NCBI GenBank assembly: GCA_030645235.1
Contig: JAUSMV010000030.1
Coordinates: forward strand, 1,670,988 to 1,734,987
Direction of reading: 5' to 3'
DNA from: Parvibaculum sp.
GTDB lineage: Bacteria > Pseudomonadota > Alphaproteobacteria > Parvibaculales > Parvibaculaceae
DNA length: 64,000 bases
Shown: positions 18,219 to 25,384 of the stretch, piece after piece
Position numbering within the stretch: the first letter of the stretch is position 1
Layout of the letters: every line of letters begins with the position of its first letter
The notes under the pieces: generated by a model
Told to the model about the DNA's origin: nothing
Databases searched by the model: none
Seen by the model: the letters and a program-made list of their open reading frames with translations, nothing else
Position numbers and translations under genes: made by a program

Positions 18219-20075
18219 ATGTCCAAACCGCCCTTCAATCCGCTTGCCCATCAACCCGCCCAGCCCACCGTCCGTATGCCCGGTCAGGTGGCGGGTGCCG
18301 GCTTTAAGCCGAAGGCGGGGCCGACGCCTGCGGAGATTCATCAGGCATTGCATCAGGGCGGGGCGCTCTTTGCCGCCAAGCGCTTTGCGGATGCTGAACG
18401 GATCGCCAAGCTGATTTTGCAATTTGAACCCAAACAGGCCGATGCGCTGCATCTGCTGGGGCTTGTGACGCTCGCTATCGGGGATGCGGCGGAAGCTGAA
18501 AAACTGATGCTCAAAGCTGCCAAGATTTTCGGCAAGCCCGTGGCCGTGCTCCTGGTCAATCTCGGCAATGCGGCGCGCAAACAGGAAAAGCTGGAAAAGG
18601 CGCTTAAATATTATCAGCAGGCCGAGGACGCCAATCCGCGTCACGAAGATGTCTATCTGGAGCGCGGCATTCTCTTCAATGATGCGCGGCGCTTTCGTGA
18701 TGCGCTTCAGCAGTTTGAAAAATTGCTGGAGCTCAATCCCGATAGTCTGGCTGCCTATTCGGGTGCGGGTCACGCTTCATCTGAACTCGGCCAGTTCCGG
18801 CAGGCGATCGCGTTCTGCGAAAGGGCGCTGACAAAATTTCCTGATCAGCCGATTGAACTCCTCGCGATGATTGCGATTTCCTATGAGCGGTTGAGTGAGC
18901 TTGAGACAGCCATCGCCGCTGCCGAGAAAGTTCTGGCGCGCAAAGCTGATCATACAGCCTGTCTGCGCGTCTGGTCGAAAGCCACGCGGCGTCTGGCCAA
19001 GCGCGACAAGGATATTCTCGGACGCTTGCGGGCGCGGCTTGAAGCGGTTGATGCTGAAGCCATGTCGCTCAATGACGGGCGCCTCATCTATTCAGAGCTT
19101 GCTCATGTCTGCGATGAGCTTGGCGATACGGATGCGGCCTTTGGCTATTTCCAGAAGCAGAATGAAAAGACATCGGCAGATGCTGCGCGGATCGATCTCG
19201 ACCGCACGAGTTTTCTTGCGGAAGTTGAGTCCTATCTGGAAAAATTTGACGCAGCCCTTTTGCAAAAGATTGCGCAAAACAGAAAGAGTGCCGGTGCGGC
19301 CGCTGTTCAATCGCGCGCGCCTGTTTTCATTGTCGGTTTTCCGCGTTCCGGCACGACGCTGCTCGATCAGATCCTTGATGCCAATCCCGATGTGCAGGTG
19401 ATTGAAGAACAACCGATGGTGCGCCGCCTGTGCGATATGGCGGCGGAATTACCCGGTGGTCTTGCCAAGGGTTTGGCGAACATGACCGCTGACCAGCGCA
19501 AGCGCCTGCAGGATCTCTATACGCGCGAGCTTGAAAAACACGGGGCTGATTTTTCAAAGCCGGTCATTATTGATAAAATGCCGTTGAGCCTTGTGCAAAT
19601 TCCCGTGATCGCGGCGGTGTTTCCCAACGCCAAAATTATTCTCGCCTTGCGCCATCCCGCAGATAGTTGCCTGTCCTGCTTTATGCAGGATTTTGAAATG
19701 AACGGGGCGATGCTCAATTTCACGAGCATGGCGGGCACGGTCTCGCTCTACGACAAAGTGATGACGCTCTGGCAGCGCTATGAGGCCCATCTGGGGCTTG
19801 AGGTTGTTGAAGTGCGCTATGAGCGGTTGATCTCGGATTTGCGCGGGGAGGTTGAACCTGTTTTGCGTTTTCTGGGTCTCACCTGGAACGACGCGCAAAG
19901 CGATCCGGCGGCGCATGCGCGGGCGCGCGGCACGATCCGCACGCCGTCTTATGCGCAGGTGACGCAACCCATCTATAGCAGCGCGGCAGATCGCTGGCGG
20001 CGTTATGAGCGGCACCTCAAAGGCGACCTGCCGGTTTTGGAAAAGCATATCCGCCATTTCGGCTATGAGCTCTGA
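18219..20075 (+). CDS. TPR-sulfotransferase fusion protein
   Basis: 618 residues. Residues about 45-300 form tandem tetratricopeptide repeats (LHQGGALFAAKRFADAERIAKLIL, LEKALKYYQQAEDANPRHEDVYLERGIL, FRQAIAFCERALTKFPDQ and so on). Residues 365-610 form a sulfotransferase domain: phosphosulfate loop FIVGFPRSGTTLLDQIL near 372, 3'-phosphate region ALRHPADSCLSCFMQDF, EVRYERLISDL near the end. This fused type is widespread in Alphaproteobacteria and is related to tyrosyl-protein sulfotransferases; the acceptor is unknown, but TPRs suggest a protein or glycan-bound target. No signal peptide. A response regulator starts 12 nt downstream. Confidence 0.92.
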   Translation: MSKPPFNPLAHQPAQPTVRMPGQVAGAGFKPKAGPTPAEIHQALHQGGALFAAKRFADAERIAKLILQFEPKQADALHLLGLVTLAIGDAAEAEKLMLKAAKIFGKPVAVLLVNLGNAARKQEKLEKALKYYQQAEDANPRHEDVYLERGILFNDARRFRDALQQFEKLLELNPDSLAAYSGAGHASSELGQFRQAIAFCERALTKFPDQPIELLAMIAISYERLSELETAIAAAEKVLARKADHTACLRVWSKATRRLAKRDKDILGRLRARLEAVDAEAMSLNDGRLIYSELAHVCDELGDTDAAFGYFQKQNEKTSADAARIDLDRTSFLAEVESYLEKFDAALLQKIAQNRKSAGAAAVQSRAPVFIVGFPRSGTTLLDQILDANPDVQVIEEQPMVRRLCDMAAELPGGLAKGLANMTADQRKRLQDLYTRELEKHGADFSKPVIIDKMPLSLVQIPVIAAVFPNAKIILALRHPADSCLSCFMQDFEMNGAMLNFTSMAGTVSLYDKVMTLWQRYEAHLGLEVVEVRYERLISDLRGEVEPVLRFLGLTWNDAQSDPAAHARARGTIRTPSYAQVTQPIYSSAADRWRRYERHLKGDLPVLEKHIRHFGYEL

Positions 20076-20086
20076 ACGGAGGCGTG

Positions 20087-20770
20087 ATGGCGCCTAAATC
20101 AATTCTCATTGTTGATGATGACGCGGTGCTTTATCGCTCGCTGCGTGAGCAGCTTGAACTCAACGGCGAATATGCGTGTCAGGGACGGCATGACACGGCG
20201 TCGGCGCTGAGCGAGCTGCGCCAGACGCCTTATGATTTATTGATCCTTGATGCAGGCCTGCCGGATGCGGAGGGTGGCGTGTTTTGCACGCGCTTGCGTG
20301 ACGAAGGTTTCAAACTGCCGATCATCATGCTCGCGGACGCTATGAGCGATGAGGATGCGATATCGGGGCTTGAGGCGGGTGCGAGCGATTATGTGGTGAA
20401 GCCCTTTCGTTTCGGGGTTTTGCTCGGCCGTATCCGCACGCAACTGCGCGCGCATGAGCAAAGCGAAGAAACCGCCTTCACCATAGGGCCTTATGTGTTC
20501 CGGCCGGCGGCCAAGACGCTTGTTGATCAGGACGAGCGCAAAGTGCGGCTCACGGAAAAAGAATCCAATATTCTGAAATATCTTTTGCGTGCCGGTGAGA
20601 CGGTGGTCGGGCGCGAAGAATTGCTGGCGGAAGTCTGGGGCTATAATTCCGGTGTGACGACGCATACGCTGGAGACGCATATTTACCGGCTGCGGCAGAA
20701 GATTGAAGCGGATCCGTCAAAGGCCACGATCCTTGTGACGGATGCGGGCGGCTATAAGCTCGTGCCGTAG
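20087..20770 (+). CDS. OmpR-type response regulator, orphan
   Basis: 227 residues: receiver domain 1-125 and winged-helix DNA-binding domain 135-227 (VRLTEKESNILKYLLRAG, HTLETHIYRLRQKIE, YKLVP end). Acidic pocket at DDD 10-12, phospho-acceptor Asp55 in LLILDAGLPD, and Lys in VVKPF are kept, but the usual switch Thr/Ser of the 'MLTA' segment reads MLADAMSD, i.e. Ala. No histidine kinase is adjacent. It is an ortholog of the conserved alphaproteobacterial orphan regulators commonly found with a CNBD protein and exonuclease III, as here. ATG 20087 has GGAGG upstream; GTG 20084 is less likely. Confidence 0.92.
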   Translation: MAPKSILIVDDDAVLYRSLREQLELNGEYACQGRHDTASALSELRQTPYDLLILDAGLPDAEGGVFCTRLRDEGFKLPIIMLADAMSDEDAISGLEAGASDYVVKPFRFGVLLGRIRTQLRAHEQSEETAFTIGPYVFRPAAKTLVDQDERKVRLTEKESNILKYLLRAGETVVGREELLAEVWGYNSGVTTHTLETHIYRLRQKIEADPSKATILVTDAGGYKLVP

Positions 20771-20793
20771 GAAAAATTCGGGGAGTGAAGGCG

Positions 20794-21165
20794 ATGAGCG
20801 ATGTGATGAAGCTGGCTGAAAAATTTGTGTCAGCGATTGAGGCGGGTGATATTGAGGCGGTCAAGGACTGCTACGCGCCTGATGCGCAGATCTGGCATAA
20901 TTTTGATGATGTCAATCAGAGCGTCACAGATAATCTGAAAGTGCTGAAATGGATGTCAGGCGTTTTATCTGACCGGCACTATGCGATTTTGCGCCGCGTG
21001 GAAATTCCCGGCGGCTATATGCAGCAGCATGTGCTGCACGGCAAATTGAAAAACGGTGCGCCGTTTTCGATGTCGGCCTGTCTCGTTATTCAGGTGGAAG
21101 ACGGACGCATCAAGCGGCTGGAAGAATATCTCGACGTCGCGCAAGCGGCCGCGTTGCGGGCTTAA
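20794..21165 (+). CDS. NTF2-like/SnoaL-like fold protein
   Basis: 123 residues with the NTF2 cone pattern: VMKLAEKFVSAIEAGDIEAVKDCYAPDAQIWHNF, an internal VEIPGGYMQQHVLHGKLKNGAPFSM strand set, and DGRIKRLEEYLD at the end. Such proteins are small ligand-binding proteins or enzymes (isomerase, ketosteroid-type, polyketide cyclase); the H/Y/D pocket identity cannot be settled by eye. ATG 20794 has GGGGAG eight nt upstream; an in-frame GTG at 20785 is the alternative. It ends 4 nt into the convergent thioesterase gene and probably belongs to the preceding transcript. Confidence 0.8.
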   Translation: MSDVMKLAEKFVSAIEAGDIEAVKDCYAPDAQIWHNFDDVNQSVTDNLKVLKWMSGVLSDRHYAILRRVEIPGGYMQQHVLHGKLKNGAPFSMSACLVIQVEDGRIKRLEEYLDVAQAAALRA

Positions 21166-21629
21166 GCGTCGGCCTCCACACGGGCGGTGAGCTGATAGGC
21201 CTCGATAAATTCAGGCGGCATGCGCGTTGCCTTGCCGCTTTCGATATTGATGCAGACAAATTCAGACATGCCGCGCAAAAGGGTGACGCCGGTTGTCGCT
21301 TTGATGAATTGAAAGCGACGGCGCAGACGCAGGCGTTTGTCATTGCCGGTGATCCATGTGGCGCAGAGGATTTTATCGCCTTCATGGGAGGCCGCCAGAT
21401 AGTCCATCTCGTGACGGCGGACGACCATGCCGCGATTTAGTTTTTTGTAGGTCGCAAAGTCGAGGCCCAGTGCCTTTGAGTGTTCCCAGGCGGTGCGCGC
21501 CATGAAGCTCAGATAAACGACATTGTTCGTGTGCTGAAAGTCGTCAATATGCTGCGGCTCGACCGTGATCTCATAAATGAAGGGATCGGGATGGTCCCAG
21601 ATGGGTGCTGATACGGGGAGGTCCGGCAT
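21162..21629 (-). CDS. acyl-CoA thioesterase, 4HBT/YbgC-FadM type
   Basis: 155 residues of the hot-dog fold. The beginning of the catalytic strand-helix (EPQHIDDFQHTNNVVYLSFMARTAWEHS) is the D-x-x-x-H-x-N-N pattern, here with His and Asp shifted: HIDDFQHTNNVVYL carries the H-x-N-N. MVVRRHEMDYLAASHEGD and LLRGMSEFVCINIESGKATRMP follow. Predicted to hydrolyse acyl-CoA esters; substrate chain length unknown. Convergent with the NTF2-like gene. Confidence 0.88.
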   Translation of the reverse strand: MPDLPVSAPIWDHPDPFIYEITVEPQHIDDFQHTNNVVYLSFMARTAWEHSKALGLDFATYKKLNRGMVVRRHEMDYLAASHEGDKILCATWITGNDKRLRLRRRFQFIKATTGVTLLRGMSEFVCINIESGKATRMPPEFIEAYQLTARVEADA

Positions 21630-21733
21630 GGGCTTTGCCTTCAGGGGTCAGGGCGCAAATATCCCTGTTGTCTTAGCGTCTGCCTTTGTTTCCTGCAATG
21701 GCGGGACGGGCCCCAATGGGTTATCTTTGCCCC

Positions 21734-22207
21734 ATGAGTTTGAAATCGATCATTGCTTTGCTGCGCCGTCATGACCTCTTTGCGGGTCTCGCCGATCCGC
21801 GCCTTGAGGTCATTGCCTTTACAGCAGAGCGCGTCACATTTGCGGCGGGCGAGTTGCTGTTTGAGGCAGGCGAAGAGGGGCAGGATGCGCTGCTTATTCT
21901 GACGGGGTCAGCGCTGATGGGTGAGGGCACGCGGGTTGAAGCGGGCGATCTCATTGGTGAGGCGGCGTTGCTCGCCATGGGGTCTGAAGGTGCGACGCGG
22001 CGGGCGTCTGTGCGCGCACAAAGTCCGGTTGAAGCCCTGTCGGTGAGCCGCTATCTCTTTCAGCGCCTGATGCAGGAATTTCCTGAAATGGCCGGTGCGG
22101 TGGCCGGTGCGCTGACGCGGCGGCTGGCGCAATCGACACAGGAAATGCAATTTCTGGCGCGGGATATGGCGCTGGCACAGGTCACAAGAACCAGCAGGCA
22201 GAGATGA
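21734..22207 (+). CDS. cyclic nucleotide-binding domain protein (no DNA-binding domain)
   Basis: 157 residues. Residues about 5-125 form a CNBD beta-roll (LLRRHDLFAGLADPRLEVIAF, VTFAAGELLFEAGEEGQDALLILTGSAL, EAGDLIGEAALLA, the ...GD-IGE phosphate-binding cassette, then R in ATRRASVRA). The rest is one helix bundle without a winged helix, so it should signal through another partner rather than bind DNA. ATG 21734 is chosen because the 16 residues upstream do not belong to the fold. It overlaps the next gene by 4 nt (ATGA), and its position beside the orphan response regulator suggests a functional link. Confidence 0.85.
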   Translation: MSLKSIIALLRRHDLFAGLADPRLEVIAFTAERVTFAAGELLFEAGEEGQDALLILTGSALMGEGTRVEAGDLIGEAALLAMGSEGATRRASVRAQSPVEALSVSRYLFQRLMQEFPEMAGAVAGALTRRLAQSTQEMQFLARDMALAQVTRTSRQR

Positions 22208-22686
22208 TGAGTGACGGCGAGAGCGCGAAGGCCATAATTCCCGAAGGTAACTGGCCGCCGAATATTCTGGCGGTGTTCAAACGCATGGCCCCGGCGAGCA
22301 AATATTTAGGCCTTGAGATTGTGGCGGCTGACGCCGAGGCGCGCACGGTTGAAGTTGTGTTCAATGCCGGTCCTGAACTTTGCAATATGTGGGGCGGCAT
22401 TCAGGGTGGCATGGTCGCGGCCATGCTTGACGATGTGATGTCGCTTGCTGTCGGGCTTGACCTTGAATGGGGTCAGATCAGCCCGACGCTGGAACTCAAA
22501 GTGTCAATGCTGGCGCCGTCACGCCCCGGGCGCATTACCGGGCGCGGGCGCGTGATCAAGCGCGGCAAGTCGGTCGGGTTCATTGAAGGTGAATTGCTGG
22601 ATGCGGACGGCACATTGCTTGCGACCGCCAGTTCGACGGCGACGTTTGTGACGCTGAAGCGCAAAGAAAAACCGGCGGCTGAATAG
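22204..22686 (+). CDS. PaaI-like hot-dog thioesterase
   Basis: 160 residues. The PaaI motif pattern is visible: FNAGPELCNMWGGIQGGMVAAMLDDVMSLAVG (substrate N-G-(x)2-G-G-M segment), then PTLELKVSMLAPSRPGRITGRGRVIKRGKSVGFIEGEL. It starts at the ATG overlapping the CNBD gene's TGA, so it is translated together with it. Substrate unknown. This is the second of three hot-dog genes in the window. Confidence 0.88.
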   Translation: MMSDGESAKAIIPEGNWPPNILAVFKRMAPASKYLGLEIVAADAEARTVEVVFNAGPELCNMWGGIQGGMVAAMLDDVMSLAVGLDLEWGQISPTLELKVSMLAPSRPGRITGRGRVIKRGKSVGFIEGELLDADGTLLATASSTATFVTLKRKEKPAAE

Positions 22687-22692
22687 GCCTAA

Positions 22693-23316
22693 TCAAGCGT
22701 AGGCATTCGCTTCAAAATAGCTGCGGGCTTTGGCGGTGAGGTTTGTTTCAAACAGCGCAAAGTGATGGCGGATGCCGGCGTTCAGGGTCATGCGGTCGAG
22801 TTTGACGACGCGGCGTGTCTCGCGCAGGAAGCTCGGCCAATAGCGGATGACCATCCAGACATTGTCGGCTAGGGGTGCAATTTCATCTTCCGGGATCGCG
22901 AGATGTTTCGCCTCGATCATGTGGCGATACATTTTTTGCAGGATCGCCGTTGTCTGCTCATAGACGCGGGCGACTTTGCTTTCGAGCTCGGTGTCGGTGC
23001 GGCCGAATTCGGCCTGGTCGCGATAGAGAAACTGATATTCCCAGACCTCTTCAAACATCAACCGGTTGAAATGGGCGTATGCGTCGAGCACGGTTTCGGG
23101 TGTTGATTTGATGGCGAGGCGCGTATCGATCCGGCGGATCAGCGCGTGCTGGTGGGTTTTGACGAGGTCTTTCTTGGTGCGGAAGTGATACCAGAGATTG
23201 CCTTCCGAAATGCCGACCTCTTCGGAGATGCGCGCGGTTGTCACCGTGTCATAGCCGTTTTCATTAAAGAGGCGGAGGCTCGCCACGAGGATGCGGTCTT
23301 TGGTTTTGGAAGCCAT
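22693..23316 (-). CDS. TetR family transcriptional regulator
   Basis: 207 residues, using the second Met (MASKTKDR) rather than an upstream in-frame ATG, as TetR proteins rarely have extra N-terminal residues. The HTH is ARISEEVGISEGNLWYHFRTKKDLVK. The C-terminal effector domain (ERMIEAKHLAIPEDE, WPSFLRETRR) matches the PsrA/AcuR type only loosely, so no ligand is assigned. Convergent with the PaaI-type gene, 6 nt apart. Confidence 0.88.
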   Translation of the reverse strand: MASKTKDRILVASLRLFNENGYDTVTTARISEEVGISEGNLWYHFRTKKDLVKTHQHALIRRIDTRLAIKSTPETVLDAYAHFNRLMFEEVWEYQFLYRDQAEFGRTDTELESKVARVYEQTTAILQKMYRHMIEAKHLAIPEDEIAPLADNVWMVIRYWPSFLRETRRVVKLDRMTLNAGIRHHFALFETNLTAKARSYFEANAYA

Positions 23317-23472
23317 CGCGTCACAGTCTCTGATCAATCAGCAAATGGACGGCGCAGGCGCAAAAGTCGCGCGGGGCCCGTTTGCCGGTTTTTATGAAAT
23401 CGGTGAGCGGATTTTGGCCTCTCGGCGTTCTAGGGTCAATACCCTAGATTTCTCAGCCTCAGGCGGATCCGT

Positions 23473-24288
23473 TCAGAGGGCGAAAGAGACGATGACGGGT
23501 ACATGGTCAGAGGCCCGCTCCCATCCCCTTGCTTCCCTGAGCACGGTCATTTCCTTTGCCGTTTCGCCCAATGCGGGCGTCACCCAGACATGGTCGAGGC
23601 GGCGGCCTTTGTCGGCGGCGTCCCAGTCTTTGGCGCGGTAGGACCACCAAGAATAGAGCTTTTCCGGCGGCTTCACGAAAAGGCGCATCACATCGACCCA
23701 GCTATGGGAGGCGATGATCTCGTTCATCAGGTCCACTTCGACGGGCGTGTGGCTGACGATTTTCAGGAGCTGTTTGTGCGACCAGACATCGTGCTCATGC
23801 GGCGCGACATTGAGGTCGCCGACCAGCACCATGCGGGCGTCTGATTTTTTCTTGTGGCTTTTGAACCAGTCCACCATCTCGCGCATGAAGGCGAGTTTGT
23901 GCGCAAATTTTTCGTTGATCTCAGGGTCGGGCTCATCGCCGCCTGCGGGGACGTAGAAATTATGAATGGTGAGGCCGCCGGGAATATCCAGCTCGACCGA
24001 GATGTGGCGCGCATCGCCCTTGGCGCAGAAGTCGCGCTTGTCGAATTTCAGGAACGGGATGCGGCTCACTATAGCGACGCCGTGATAGCCCTTCTGGCCG
24101 TGGATGGCGACATGGGTGTAGCCCGCTTTGTGAAAGTCTTTGAGCGGGAAGGCATCATCCACGCATTTGATTTCCTGCAGGCACAGCACGTCGGGCTTGT
24201 GATCAGTGAGGAGTTTCTTGACCAGTTCGATCCGTAAGCGGACGGAATTGATGTTCCAGGTCGCAATTTTGACGGTGCGTTTGGCCAT
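23473..24288 (-). CDS. xth: exodeoxyribonuclease III
   Basis: 271 residues. The AP endonuclease/3'-5' exonuclease of base excision repair. Motifs: KIATWNINSVR, LCLQEIKC (metal-binding Glu), GYHGVAIVSR, NFYVPAGGDEPD, GDLNVAPHEHDVW (Asp/Asn), SWWSYRAKDW, GRRLDHVWVTP and RASDHVPV (catalytic Asp-His). The exonuclease III (not ExoA) kind is indicated by the GDxNVAPxExDV form. An additional unknown gene follows at the 5' side. Confidence 0.96.
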   Translation of the reverse strand: MAKRTVKIATWNINSVRLRIELVKKLLTDHKPDVLCLQEIKCVDDAFPLKDFHKAGYTHVAIHGQKGYHGVAIVSRIPFLKFDKRDFCAKGDARHISVELDIPGGLTIHNFYVPAGGDEPDPEINEKFAHKLAFMREMVDWFKSHKKKSDARMVLVGDLNVAPHEHDVWSHKQLLKIVSHTPVEVDLMNEIIASHSWVDVMRLFVKPPEKLYSWWSYRAKDWDAADKGRRLDHVWVTPALGETAKEMTVLREARGWERASDHVPVIVSFAL

Positions 24289-24311
24289 GGGAGTCTCGCG
24301 TGAAGGGAAAT

Positions 24312-24932
24312 CTAAAAAAGGTTGAAGCTCAGGCCCGCCAGACCGATGGGCCAGCGGCCATGGGTGAAGAGGGCAAATTTTTTGTGAAACGGATGGCTTG
24401 GATCTTCCTCGGCGATGAGCGCGAGGACCGCATTATGGGCTGACTGAATGGCGGCACCGACGGCTGCGTTCAAAAGCTCATCATCATCAATGTCGGAAAA
24501 AGCGGCGGCTTCGCGCACGGCGGCACGGATGCGCTCACTCAGAACGGCAGAGACATGCGTCAGCGCGATGGTGAGACCGTGTTCGGAGAGGCGCTCCAGA
24601 GCTTCATAGGCGAGGCTCGCGCGCAGGCCTTCTTCGGCCTCCCATTGGGCGGTGTCAAAGTCGAGACCGCTTGCTGCATCGAGCGCGTCGGCCCACTCGG
24701 TGACACGGGCAACCGATGCGTCGGGAAAACCCAGTCCGTCGAGATAGGCCTGGGCGAGTGATTTGATATTGCGGTCGAGCGGCTTGCCGAGATTGGCAAA
24801 CCACGGCATCAGCGCTGCCTCTTCGGCAAAGGCGCGCACGCCGCGCAGCAGCGGAATTTCTTCTTCCAGCGCGTCGAGATCGTCGTCGCTCAGGACGATA
24901 TGGTCTTCGGTGTCATCGTCATCATCATGCAT
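24312..24932 (-). CDS. hypothetical protein with acidic N-terminus
   Basis: 206 residues when started at ATG 24932 (MHDDDDDTEDHIVLSDDDLDAL); an in-frame start further upstream would run through the terminator-like hairpin at 25047. N-terminal 30 residues are almost all Asp/Glu/Leu; the rest is a Gln/Ala-rich helical domain with GKPLDRNIKSLAQAYLDGLGFP, DADSG-type loops and repeated DDDELLNAAVG. Not recognised; the fold resembles nothing I can name. It sits 24 nt 5' of xth in the same direction, so the two are likely co-transcribed. Confidence 0.7.
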   Translation of the reverse strand: MHDDDDDTEDHIVLSDDDLDALEEEIPLLRGVRAFAEEAALMPWFANLGKPLDRNIKSLAQAYLDGLGFPDASVARVTEWADALDAASGLDFDTAQWEAEEGLRASLAYEALERLSEHGLTIALTHVSAVLSERIRAAVREAAAFSDIDDDELLNAAVGAAIQSAHNAVLALIAEEDPSHPFHKKFALFTHGRWPIGLAGLSFNLF

Positions 24933-25037
24933 GGGGATGCTTATACGCGAGGTGCGTCCGGAGGGCTGTGATTTTTTGGTTTTGACGGGGCCAGATAAGC
25001 CGACGCCCCGATATGTTTTTATTCTGACGGGACGCTG

Positions 25038-25074
25038 AAAAAGCCAGCGCCCCGTCGGGGGGATGACGGGGCGC
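25038..25074 (-). terminator. rho-independent terminator, minus strand
   Basis: A perfect 10-bp stem GCGCCCCGTC (25047-25056) / GACGGGGCGC (25065-25074) is followed on the minus strand by TGGCTTTTTC. It is about 310 nt past the aminotransferase stop, so either the aminotransferase has a long 3' UTR or a separate RNA ends here. Confidence 0.8.
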
Positions 25075-25190
25075 GGCCGCGCTAACTGTTGCGCTGGCAT
25101 CGGGAGGGGACTTCCGACGCCTCGGAGGTGAGCACCACTTCGACGAGCGGGGGGCAGATCGTCTGGTGGCTAAACACGCTCACTTCTCAT
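25047..25190 (-). ncRNA. candidate structured RNA, unassigned
   Basis: On the minus strand the segment folds as a rod: GTGAGC pairs with GCTCAC, CCAC with GTGG and GACGA with TCGTC around a C-rich loop; then ACTTCCGA/TCGGAGGT-type pairing (with one G-T pair) forms a second hairpin, followed by the terminator. TTGAAC-N17-TATCTC just upstream could be a promoter placing the start near 25185. The compact rod with bulges recalls 6S RNA, but key 6S features could not be confirmed and the complementary strand folds similarly. A 3' UTR fragment is the alternative. Confidence 0.35.
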
Positions 25191-25384
25191 GGACAAGAGA
25201 TAGGCTTCTCAAAGGCTCTGTTCAATGGGTCGCGTTAGGTTCTCTTAAAGAACTGTAAACTCGACATTTTTCCCAATTTTATCTTGTTTTTCCGATACTT
25301 GCCGTAGGGTCTTGTAGTGAATTAGACGCCATTACTGCCATTAGATCTTAAAAATATTCACGTTCTGAAGAAGTGAACTTCCGT

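Larger units (their letters stand above)
24933..25384. other. 452-nt gene-free gap with terminator and candidate RNA
   Basis: No coding region. It contains a perfect hairpin with U-tract (25038-25074) and an upstream base-paired stretch (about 25075-25190) listed separately. The 25200-25384 part is AT-rich and shows the small palindrome GTTCTCTTAAAGAAC near 25236 but nothing else recognised. Confidence 0.6.
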
